A stretch of 21,624 nucleotides of DNA from Tannerella sp. GTDB taxonomy: Bacteria > Bacteroidota > Bacteroidia > Bacteroidales > Tannerellaceae. A model generated the notes under the pieces. The model ran no database searches. It saw only the letters and a program-made list of their open reading frames with translations, and was not told the DNA's origin. The stretch covers positions 1-21,624 of the forward strand of contig JAITPH010000233.1 in NCBI GenBank assembly GCA_031289515.1, written 5' to 3'. This document shows, piece after piece, positions 1 through 6,963 of the stretch (positions are counted from its first letter, which is position 1; each line of letters opens with the position of its first letter). Both the position numbers and the translations under genes were made by a program.

Positions 1-1303
1 TGCGTTCAAAGCCGAACAAGTCGTAAGCATAAGCATGTTGTTCATGATAATCAATCAATCCGACGTATGGCGGCGATGAAAAAATGCCTTTTATTTTCTG
101 TTTCGCAGCCAATTCGGCAAAATCGGTATGCTTCTTTCCCAGTTCCGCGAAAATATCAATTGTACGACTGTCGCCGGTTAAGCAATATTGAAACGTATGT
201 GTTCTCAATTTGTCAAACTGGACAAGACGTTTGACCGTATCTCTTGTATAACTTTCCCACCATTTGAGAATGGAAAAAAGAGGTTTGCACATTTTTCCGT
301 GTTTTGCACAATAGTACGTTGTGGTAACAGGCTCTAAAAGCGTGGCAAGATCGGCATGAGTAGTTGCCCGGCAACTACGGATTGTCCGGCTTAAAATTAC
401 ACTGATAATCTTTTTTGTGCTTGGATTTTCGATTTTCTTAATCTCGCTGAAAACAGATTCTATTTCATCTCTGACGTGTTGCGAGTACCATTTGTCGAGG
501 AAACTATCGGTTTTGTCCTGACACAATTTTATATTGTACTGTTTTACGAGACTGATATAAACAGGTAAAAACTCTTTTTCTTTTTCCGCTCCATATTGAG
601 CTTCGTTAATTTCACCCTGTCGCAGACGATATTTGTAGTCAGGAACAGGAAAATACTTGTTGTTAAATTTATTGAGTTCCTGCAACAACGTCTCTTCAAA
701 TTCCGATGCGTGCGATTGGGAAATAAATTCTTTCAGCGCTCTTGTAATCCGGTTTATTTCTGTCTGAACATCATAAAGATTAAACTTCATAACTTTACAA
801 TTACCGATTAGTGCATTAAAAGCAGAAATATCAATACCAACAGCATTCATGCCGAGTTCACAGGCTTGTACCATCGTTGTGCCGCTTCCCGAAAAAGGGT
901 CGAGAATAATATCGCCCTGTTGAAAATAAGTTTGAGTTTTAAAATTATCCGTATGATTGTCCAGAAAATACTCCACAAGTTGTGGAATAAATTTGCCTTT
1001 GTACGGATGAAGCCGGTGAACATGTTTAGTAGTTTCCGCTTCCTTGTATTGGTCGAACGATAATGCCCAATTCAAGTCACCCAATTTTTCTTTAAAACTG
1101 GTTTCACGCGAGCCGTTATACGATTCATAATAGTTTCGGAGATCAGTCAACGAAACTTGAGTAGAGCCGTTTTCTCCTATCTTTCTTATTCGCCCATATT
1201 GTATGAGATAAGAAATGTTGGATTGGGTCACATCTTTACCAATATGACTTGTAGCCCACTCGCTCGCTTCTTTTATTGTTAATAAATTGTCTCTCACCAT
1301 CAT
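1..1303 (-). CDS. DNA methyltransferase (N6-adenine or N4-cytosine), partial, runs off left edge
   Basis: The reading frame is open for 434 codons from ATG 1303-1301 to the left edge, so the C-terminus is missing. Two amino-methyltransferase motifs are visible: DPFSGSGTT (residues about 135-143, the AdoMet-binding motif I) and SSPPY (about 409-413, catalytic motif IV). Motif I comes before motif IV, with some 265 residues between them. Residues about 7-60 (LLTIKEASEW onward) resemble a MerR/excisionase-type helix-turn-helix, which could autoregulate or bind DNA. The block HRLHPYKGKFIPQL (about 96-109) resembles the conserved stretch ahead of motif I in many such enzymes. The role is protective or solitary DNA methylation; the target base and site cannot be told. 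The start is one base after the truncated leuS stop (TGA T ATG ATG); ATG at 1300 is an alternative. No promoter of its own is visible, so it may be read from leuS. The gene is AT-rich. The family call is secure; a partner endonuclease, if any, lies outside to the left. Confidence 0.9.
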   Translation of the reverse strand, partial: MMVRDNLLTIKEASEWATSHIGKDVTQSNISYLIQYGRIRKIGENGSTQVSLTDLRNYYESYNGSRETSFKEKLGDLNWALSFDQYKEAETTKHVHRLHPYKGKFIPQLVEYFLDNHTDNFKTQTYFQQGDIILDPFSGSGTTMVQACELGMNAVGIDISAFNALIGNCKVMKFNLYDVQTEINRITRALKEFISQSHASEFEETLLQELNKFNNKYFPVPDYKYRLRQGEINEAQYGAEKEKEFLPVYISLVKQYNIKLCQDKTDSFLDKWYSQHVRDEIESVFSEIKKIENPSTKKIISVILSRTIRSCRATTHADLATLLEPVTTTYYCAKHGKMCKPLFSILKWWESYTRDTVKRLVQFDKLRTHTFQYCLTGDSRTIDIFAELGKKHTDFAELAAKQKIKGIFSSPPYVGLIDYHEQHAYAYDLFGFER

Positions 1304-1304
1304 A

Positions 1305-2924
1305 TCAAGTATTGTTCTCCACATAAGTCCAGTTCTTAGCCCGTCCCAGCGGCGGCTCGCCTGTTTCTGTCGGCAGGAATTTATCTACTTCCGGCAATTC
1401 TATGGGTAAATCGTTCGGGTTTACCGTGTATGGCATGCCGTCCTTGTAATAGATTGGGAACGGCTCGCCCCAGTAACGTTGGCGGCTGAAAATGGCGTCG
1501 CGCAGGCGGTAATTGACTTTCACGTGTCCCAATCCGTTTTCTTCAATATATTCTTTTGCTTTCCGGATGGCTTCTTTCGCCGTCAAACCGTTTAGAAAAC
1601 CAGAATTTATCATTATCCCTTCCTTTGCGTCGAAACTTTCTTCGGAAATGTCAGCGCCTTCAATCAAAGGAATTATCGGCAAATCGAAATGCCGGGCAAA
1701 GGCATAATCGCGGCTGTCGTGCGCCGGAACGGCCATTATCGCGCCTGTACCATAACCTGCTAAAACGTAGTCGGAAATCCAGATTGGAATCGTTTCGCCG
1801 TTCACCGGATTGACGGCATGCGAGCCGGTAAAGACGCCGGTCACTTTGCGGTCGGCGATTCGTTCGCGCTCGGTACGGCGTTTGACGGCTTCGAGATAAG
1901 CTTCGACGTCCGCTTTCTGTTCCGGCGTCACCACAAAAGGCACGTATTCCGATTCCGGCGCCAAAACCATGAACGTGACGCCGTATATCGTATCGGCGCG
2001 GGTAGTGAAAACGGTAAAACAAGTGTCCGAATCCTTGATTTTGAAGTCAAGCACAGCGCCTTCGGAGCGTCCGATCCAGTTTTTTTGCGTCTCTTTAAGC
2101 GATTCCGTCCAGTCGACCGTATCCAGACCGTCGAGCAACCGTTGCGCATAAGCGGATACCCGCAAGCTCCACTGACGCATTTTGCGCTGTTCGACCGGAT
2201 AACCGCCGCGAACGGAAACGCCTTCGCTAACCTCGTCATTAGCCAGAACGGTACCCAGCGCCGGACACCAGTTCACCATAGTATCCGCCAGATAAGCGAT
2301 TCGGTAATTCATCAGCGTTTCCTGTTTCTCCTTTTCCGGTTTGGCTTTCCACTCTTCGGCGGTGAACGACAGCGTTTCGGTGCAGGCAATTTTCCACGAG
2401 CCGTTATCAAGCGATTCGGTGCCCTGTTGCTCGAATACGTCCGTCAGTTCGGCGACGGGACGCGCCTGTGCAGCCTGATAGCAGTAATACGATTCGAACA
2501 TCTTTATAAAAGCCCATTGCGTCCAACGGTAATAATCCGGATCGCACGTGCGGACTTCCCTGTCCCAGTCGAAACAGAAGCCTATCTTGTCCAGCTGTTC
2601 GCGATACCGTTTAATATTTTGTTCCGTAGTGATTGCCGGATGCTGTCCGGTCTGGATAGCATACTGTTCGGCGGGCAAGCCGTAAGCGTCGTAGCCCATC
2701 GGATGCAGCACGTTAAAGCCCTTCAGCCGTTTGTAGCGCGAATAGATGTCGGATGCGATATATCCGAGCGGATGCCCTACGTGCAAGCCCGCGCCCGAAG
2801 GATACGGAAACATGTCCAACACGTAATATTTGGGTTTACTTTCGTCTATTCCGACCGCATAAGTCTTGTCGGCAACCCATTTAGCCTGCCATTTCTTCTC
2901 GATTTCTCTAAAATTGTATTCCAT
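1305..2924 (-). CDS. leuS: leucyl-tRNA synthetase, truncated after 539 residues (lacks KMSKS half)
   Basis: This is the N-terminal part of leucyl-tRNA synthetase, which charges tRNA-Leu in the cytoplasm. Visible are the HIGH-type motif HVGH (residues 48-51) after PYPSGAGL, the CP1 editing domain with TTRADTIYG and GTGAIMAVPAHDSRDYAF, and the RQRYWGEPFP block near residue 500. The match continues to GEPPLGRAKNW and ends VENNT-stop. Bacteroidota LeuRS is normally over 900 residues. The second catalytic half with KMSKS, the anticodon-binding domain and the C-terminus are absent, so this product alone could not aminoacylate. The stop lies one base before the methyltransferase start, so the gene looks cut by that neighbour, although a split two-subunit enzyme as in Aquifex or a misassembly are alternatives. 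ATG 2924-2922 gives the usual start (MEYNFREIEKKWQ). Identity is certain; whether it is functional is not. Confidence 0.93.
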   Translation of the reverse strand: MEYNFREIEKKWQAKWVADKTYAVGIDESKPKYYVLDMFPYPSGAGLHVGHPLGYIASDIYSRYKRLKGFNVLHPMGYDAYGLPAEQYAIQTGQHPAITTEQNIKRYREQLDKIGFCFDWDREVRTCDPDYYRWTQWAFIKMFESYYCYQAAQARPVAELTDVFEQQGTESLDNGSWKIACTETLSFTAEEWKAKPEKEKQETLMNYRIAYLADTMVNWCPALGTVLANDEVSEGVSVRGGYPVEQRKMRQWSLRVSAYAQRLLDGLDTVDWTESLKETQKNWIGRSEGAVLDFKIKDSDTCFTVFTTRADTIYGVTFMVLAPESEYVPFVVTPEQKADVEAYLEAVKRRTERERIADRKVTGVFTGSHAVNPVNGETIPIWISDYVLAGYGTGAIMAVPAHDSRDYAFARHFDLPIIPLIEGADISEESFDAKEGIMINSGFLNGLTAKEAIRKAKEYIEENGLGHVKVNYRLRDAIFSRQRYWGEPFPIYYKDGMPYTVNPNDLPIELPEVDKFLPTETGEPPLGRAKNWTYVENNT

Positions 2925-2945
2925 ATATTTTCACAAAATTGACTG

Positions 2946-2953
2946 CAAATGTA
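2946..2953 (-). promoter_or_regulatory. candidate leuS promoter, -7 box
   Basis: On the minus strand this reads TACATTTG, a match to the Bacteroidota -7 consensus TAnnTTTG, 22 bases upstream of the leuS start. No convincing TTG is seen 20 bases further upstream. Confidence 0.5.
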
Positions 2954-3010
2954 CGAAATAAGTACGATACTGCATCGTCTCGAAGTCAAGAATTTATTTT
3001 CTTTGACCAA

Positions 3011-3030
3011 AATACCATATAAATGGTATT
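3011..3030. promoter_or_regulatory. operator-like perfect inverted repeat upstream of cysK
   Basis: AATACCAT (3011-3018) and ATGGTATT (3023-3030) are exact reverse complements separated by four bases. The right arm overlaps the TTG at 3029-3031 that would be the -33 element of the cysK promoter. Position and symmetry suit a repressor or activator dimer controlling the cysK-metY operon; the regulator is unknown. Confidence 0.5.
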
Positions 3031-3059
3031 GTCTACTTCCAAAATCCGCCTTACCTTTG
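3029..3059 (+). promoter_or_regulatory. cysK-metY promoter
   Basis: TTG at 3029-3031 is followed after 20 bases by TACCTTTG at 3052-3059. This matches the Bacteroidota -33/-7 layout and lies about 28 bases before the cysK ATG. Confidence 0.7.
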
Positions 3060-3087
3060 CGGTCTCAATGATTCAAAATTAAAGATT

Positions 3088-4035
3088 ATGGGAAAAATAA
3101 AGAAACTATTGACAGAACTTATCGGTAATACTCCCTTGCTGGAGCTATCGAGATACAATTCAAAGAAGCAGTTGCAGTCGCGTTTGATAGCAAAGCTGGA
3201 ACTTTTAAATCCCGGCGGAAGCGTAAAAGACCGTATCGCTCTCTCCATGATTGAAGCCGCCGAAAAGGACGGACTTCTCAAGCCGGGAGCGACCATCATC
3301 GAGCCTACGAGCGGCAATACCGGTATCGGTCTCGCATGGGTTTCGTCGGTCAAGGGCTACAAACTGATACTTACGATGCCCGAAACGATGAGCATCGAGC
3401 GTCAGAGTTTGCTCAAGGCGCTTGGCGCTACGCTGATACTGACGCCCGGACAGGACGGAATGAGCGGAGCGATAAGAAAGGCAAACGAATTGCAGCAACA
3501 GACGTCCGGCTCTATCATACTGCAACAGTTTGAAAATCCTGCAAATCCGGAAGTGCACAGACGGACGACCGCGCAGGAAATATGGAACGATACGGACGGC
3601 AAGGTCGATATTATCGTGTCGGGAGTAGGAACAGGCGGTACGCTTAGCGGGACGGGCACTTTCCTGAAAGAGAAAAATCCGGACATACGGATAGTCGGCG
3701 TCGAGCCGGACAAGTCGCCGGTATTGTCGGGCGGAAGCGCCGGACCTCATAAAATACAGGGCATAGGAGCGGGATTCGTTCCGAAAAACTACTATGGCGC
3801 TCTGGTCGACGAAGTAATCAGGGTCAAGGACGACGACGCCATCCGCACAAGCCGCGAACTGGCGCTGTACGAAGGCTTGCTCGTCGGAATATCTTCCGGA
3901 GCGGCAACGTTTGCAGCTACGCAACTCGCCCTGAAAGACGAAAACAAAGGCAAAAACATTGTCGTGATACTTCCCGACACCGGCGAACGCTATCTTTCGA
4001 CAGTTCTTTACGCATTCGATGAATATCCACTTTAA
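3088..4035 (+). CDS. cysK: cysteine synthase A (O-acetylserine sulfhydrylase)
   Basis: This PLP enzyme makes L-cysteine from O-acetylserine and sulfide in the cytoplasm. The 315-residue length is normal for the family. The N-terminal signature LIGNTPLLEL (11-20) is followed by the PLP lysine in GGSVKDRI (K47), the substrate loop SGNTG (75-79), the phosphate-binding loop GTGGT (181-185), then GISSGAA and LPDTGERYLST near the end. ATG 3088 gives the standard start of the family. It is the first gene of an operon with metY, whose ATG is 14 bases after the stop. The promoter at 3029-3059 with its adjoining inverted repeat suggests sulfur-related or other regulated expression. CysM is a weaker alternative, since these synthases overlap in sequence. 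Confidence 0.95.
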   Translation: MGKIKKLLTELIGNTPLLELSRYNSKKQLQSRLIAKLELLNPGGSVKDRIALSMIEAAEKDGLLKPGATIIEPTSGNTGIGLAWVSSVKGYKLILTMPETMSIERQSLLKALGATLILTPGQDGMSGAIRKANELQQQTSGSIILQQFENPANPEVHRRTTAQEIWNDTDGKVDIIVSGVGTGGTLSGTGTFLKEKNPDIRIVGVEPDKSPVLSGGSAGPHKIQGIGAGFVPKNYYGALVDEVIRVKDDDAIRTSRELALYEGLLVGISSGAATFAATQLALKDENKGKNIVVILPDTGERYLSTVLYAFDEYPL

Positions 4036-4049
4036 TAATAAATAAAAAC

Positions 4050-5336
4050 ATGGCAACAAAAAAATTACATTTTGAGACCTTACAATTGCATGTAGGGCAG
4101 GAACAGGCAGACCCGACGACAGATTCGAGGGCAGTTCCGATTTATCAGACTACGTCTTTCGTCTTTCACAATTCCGAACATGCGGCAGCGCGTTTCGGAC
4201 TTCGCGACGCAGGCAACATCTACGGCAGGCTTACTAACCCGACGCAGGACGTTTTTGAACAGCGTATTGCAGCCCTCGAAGGAGGAGTTGCGGCTCTTGC
4301 GGTAGCTTCGGGCGCCGCGGCGGTCACTTATGCGGTACAGAACATCGCAAAGGCCGGCGACCACATCGTTTCGGAAAAAACGATTTACGGCGGCACGTAC
4401 AACCTTTTTGCGCATACATTGCCTTTGAGCGGCATCACCACGACGTTTGTAAACCCCGCGAATCCCGACGACTTCGACAAGGCTGTTCAGGAGAACACGA
4501 AGCTGATTTTCATCGAGACGCTGGGCAATCCGAATTCCGACGTGATCGACATCGAGGCAATCGCAGCGATAGCCCACAAGCACAAGATTCCGCTGATTGT
4601 GGACAATACTTTCGGAACGCCGTTCCTGATTCGTCCTTTCGAGTACGGAGCTGACATCGTCGTCCATTCGGCCACGAAATATATCGGCGGTCACGGAACG
4701 ACGCTCGGCGGCGTGATTGTAGATTCCGGCAAATTCGACTGGGTAGCGGCCGGAAAGTATCCTCAACTAACCGAGCCGGTTGCGTCGTATCACGGAGTAC
4801 GCTTTGTCGATGCGGCAGGTCCGGCAGCCTACGCCATCCGTATCCGCGCGATTTTGCTGCGCGACACCGGCGCCACGCTGAGTCCGTTCAGCGCATTCCT
4901 GCTGTTGCAGGGTCTCGAGACGCTGTCGCTGCGCGTAGAACGCCACGTCGACAATACGCTTGAGATACTCGATTTCCTGCAAAACCATCCCAAGGTAGAG
5001 CGCGTAAATCATCCGTCGATACCCGGACGTTCGGACAACAAGCTGTATAAAAAGTATTTCCCGAACGGAGGAGGCTCGATTTTCACTTTCGACATCAAGG
5101 GCGGCATCACGGAGGCTCACAAATTCATCGACAGTCTTGAGATATTCTCGCTGCTTGCAAACGTGGCCGACGCCAAATCGCTTGTCATTCATCCGGCTAC
5201 GACTACGCATTCGCAGCTTAGCCCGGAGGAACTGCTCGATCAGGACATCAAACCCGGCACGGTACGCCTGTCGGTAGGCACGGAACACGTGGACGACCTG
5301 ATTGCAGACCTTAGTCAGGCTTTCGACAGGATTTGA
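4050..5336 (+). CDS. metY: O-acetylhomoserine sulfhydrylase (O-acetylhomoserine aminocarboxypropyltransferase)
   Basis: This Cys/Met-metabolism PLP enzyme joins O-acetylhomoserine with sulfide to give homocysteine, the direct-sulfhydrylation route to methionine. The 428-residue length fits MetY, which is longer than MetB or MetC at about 380-400. Visible are YGRLTNPT (58-65), EGGVAALAVASGAAA (78-92), the IVDNTF block (183-188) and the PLP-lysine motif HSATKYIGGHGT (K210). The start is 14 bases after cysK and shares its promoter, so cysteine and homocysteine synthesis appear co-expressed. The end has TVRLSVGTEHVDDLIADL, the usual family C-terminus. A cystathionine gamma-synthase role is less likely given the length and the cysK linkage. 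Confidence 0.93.
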   Translation: MATKKLHFETLQLHVGQEQADPTTDSRAVPIYQTTSFVFHNSEHAAARFGLRDAGNIYGRLTNPTQDVFEQRIAALEGGVAALAVASGAAAVTYAVQNIAKAGDHIVSEKTIYGGTYNLFAHTLPLSGITTTFVNPANPDDFDKAVQENTKLIFIETLGNPNSDVIDIEAIAAIAHKHKIPLIVDNTFGTPFLIRPFEYGADIVVHSATKYIGGHGTTLGGVIVDSGKFDWVAAGKYPQLTEPVASYHGVRFVDAAGPAAYAIRIRAILLRDTGATLSPFSAFLLLQGLETLSLRVERHVDNTLEILDFLQNHPKVERVNHPSIPGRSDNKLYKKYFPNGGGSIFTFDIKGGITEAHKFIDSLEIFSLLANVADAKSLVIHPATTTHSQLSPEELLDQDIKPGTVRLSVGTEHVDDLIADLSQAFDRI

Positions 5337-5672
5337 TTTTAGGGTAACATATTTGAAACCGGGACAGGGAAGTTGTCTGAAGGTAAAATGTTCGGAGCGA
5401 TGTCAGTAACATCAAAAAAAACGAAGCAGGTTATTTGGCTGCATTCTCCGGCAAGATTGAACATACCGTCAGGCATCGCTTCCCTGTCCTTTCCGTTTTT
5501 TGTCCGCGATAAAATCATTTCGGGGGAAAAATGCCGCTTCTGACGGTATGTAGCGCTGTACGGCAAAATATTTTCCGCCGTATCCGGAATATTTTCCGTC
5601 AAACAGTTGGTTTTCCGGAAATAATGTTGTATGTTTGCAGTGACAACTTAATTATTAAATAATTTTTGCGAA
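5337..5672. other. intergenic region between metY and rubredoxin
   Basis: I see no convincing gene on either strand. The region holds two long-range inverted repeats: GGACAGGGAAG at 5362-5372 against CTTCCCTGTCC at 5479-5489, and ACATACCGTCAG at 5461-5472 against its exact reverse complement at 5540-5551. The last 70 bases carry the rubredoxin promoter. An 87-codon minus-strand frame at 5602-5339 has no recognisable domain and is doubtful. Confidence 0.5.
5607..5637 (+). promoter_or_regulatory. rubredoxin promoter
   Basis: TTG at 5607-5609, a 20-base spacer and TATGTTTG at 5630-5637 match the Bacteroidota promoter layout. The -7 box is 35 bases before the rubredoxin ATG. Confidence 0.7.
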
Positions 5673-5834
5673 ATGGAAAAATATACATGCACAGCTTGCG
5701 GATACGTTTACGATCCGGCAAAAGGAGACCCCGACAACGGTATAGACCCGGGCACGTCGTTTGAAGATATTCCCGACGACTGGGTTTGTCCATTGTGCGG
5801 GCTTGGTAAGGACAGTTTTGAACCTGTCAACTAA
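5673..5834 (+). CDS. rubredoxin
   Basis: This is a 53-residue protein of the normal rubredoxin length. Two knuckles supply the four cysteines of a mononuclear Fe(Cys)4 centre: YTCTACGYVYDP (C6, C9) and WVCPLCGLGKDSFEP (C39, C42). The core PGTSFEDIPDDWVCP is almost the family consensus. It is a small cytoplasmic one-electron carrier, in anaerobes often feeding peroxide- or oxygen-reducing enzymes; no partner gene is adjacent. It is monocistronic, with its own promoter at 5607-5637 and a hairpin terminator at 5867-5898. Confidence 0.96.
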   Translation: MEKYTCTACGYVYDPAKGDPDNGIDPGTSFEDIPDDWVCPLCGLGKDSFEPVN

Positions 5835-5866
5835 TTAGTTTTCATCAACTGTTATTTTTTTTGGAG

Positions 5867-5898
5867 GGCTGCCGGCTTTTGTCGACAGCCTTTTATTT
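5867..5898 (+). terminator. terminator after rubredoxin
   Basis: GGCTGCCG (5867-5874) pairs with CGACAGCC (5883-5890), with one mismatch and an 8-base loop, followed by TTTTATTT. It lies between two convergent genes and overlaps the stop codon of the minus-strand adaptor gene. The T tract serves only the plus strand. Confidence 0.65.
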
Positions 5899-6963
5899 CC
5901 TGACCCTGTCGTTTTCGCTTATGCCGCCGACGATTTCGATGTTCAGGTCGTCCGAAACGCCTGTTTCTATCTGTATCGTCTCCGGCTTTCCGTCCCTGAC
6001 GACTTCCACGAAAACCGAATCGTTGCGAAATCTGAGACATGATTCGGGCAGCAGCAGCACGTCTTTCCTTTCGTTCATCACGAACTCCGCCGAGGCGTTG
6101 AAGCCGGAATATATCATGACGCTGTCGGGCAGGGTGAACGACGCTTCGATGTCGTATTTCATAATGCCCTGTTCCGGGTAGCCTCTGGGCGAAATCTTGC
6201 GGACGGTGGCTTCGGCCGTAAAGCCCTCCATCGACGAAGGCATGACCGTCAGTTTCATTCCCTTCTTCAGCGCCAGTACGTCGCTTTCGATGACTTTGCC
6301 CTTGAACAGGAACGAATCCAGACGCGCAATCAGCGCTATCGTCGTGCCGTCGCGGAAGTTGTTGCGCTCGACGACCGGCGTTCCCTCCTCCGGCGGCAGG
6401 TCTGTGACCGTGCCGTCGGCCGTCGCTATGACCACGTTCGATATGTCGCTCGACGGAATATAGCCTTCCACGAGCAGGTGCAGCTGGTTTTTCGCGTATT
6501 CGTACTGCTCCTTGCCGACGGCGTGGTTTTTGGCGGATTCCTCGTATTCCGTGGCGGTGATTACGCCCTTTTCATAGAGATTACGGTCGCGTTCGTAGTC
6601 GAGACGGTTCTTTTCGTAGACAATCTGCGCCGTTTTGAGGTTCATTTTTGCGTTCTCGATCTGCGACGGCTCGGACAGAATCTTTATTTTGGCTATCCGG
6701 TCGCCTTTCCCGATTTTATCGCCAATCTGTACGTAATACGTTTCGAGAATGCCGGGTATTGCCGATTTTACTTCTATTTCACGTATCGGAGACAGGTTTC
6801 CGGAGATGATTTTCTTCTCGGTCACGTCGCCACGGTGCGGCGATATGACGCCGGACATGAGGATTTGCCTGTCCGTCCGGCTTTCCGAAACCGTTACCGC
6901 TGCGGCTATCAGCGCCACGAACAGGACTGCGATGCCGGAATTTCTGATTTTATGCGTCTTCAT
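5893..6963 (-). CDS. MacA/HlyD-family periplasmic adaptor (membrane fusion protein)
   Basis: This is a 356-residue efflux adaptor linking an inner-membrane transporter to an outer-membrane channel. A single N-terminal membrane segment (about residues 9-26, GIAVLFVALIAAAVT) anchors it. It is followed by GNLSPIREIEVKSAIPGIL and VQIGDKIGKGDRIAKI (lipoyl/barrel-sandwich hybrid half), a helical hairpin rich in charged residues (IENAKMNLKTAQIVYEKN, then EYEESAKNH), the second lipoyl half (VVIATADGTVTDLPPEEGTPV) and beta-barrel regions. The start at 6963 overlaps the permease stop by four bases (ATGA), so the two are translationally coupled. The frame continues open upstream, but that part lies over the permease gene and is not coding. 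It is the last gene of the minus-strand operon. MacA-like is the best label, given the MacB-like permease. Confidence 0.9.
   Translation of the reverse strand: MKTHKIRNSGIAVLFVALIAAAVTVSESRTDRQILMSGVISPHRGDVTEKKIISGNLSPIREIEVKSAIPGILETYYVQIGDKIGKGDRIAKIKILSEPSQIENAKMNLKTAQIVYEKNRLDYERDRNLYEKGVITATEYEESAKNHAVGKEQYEYAKNQLHLLVEGYIPSSDISNVVIATADGTVTDLPPEEGTPVVERNNFRDGTTIALIARLDSFLFKGKVIESDVLALKKGMKLTVMPSSMEGFTAEATVRKISPRGYPEQGIMKYDIEASFTLPDSVMIYSGFNASAEFVMNERKDVLLLPESCLRFRNDSVFVEVVRDGKPETIQIETGVSDDLNIEIVGGISENDRVRK

Noticed and set aside
596..1063. Two small plus-strand frames (596-811 and 866-1063)
   Set aside because: Both are antisense to the methyltransferase, whose motifs and unbroken frame are clear.
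5339..5602. 87-codon minus-strand frame between metY and rubredoxin
   Set aside because: No recognised domain, promoter or conserved pattern; its codons coincide with the inverted repeats. It was not listed as a gene but remains possible.
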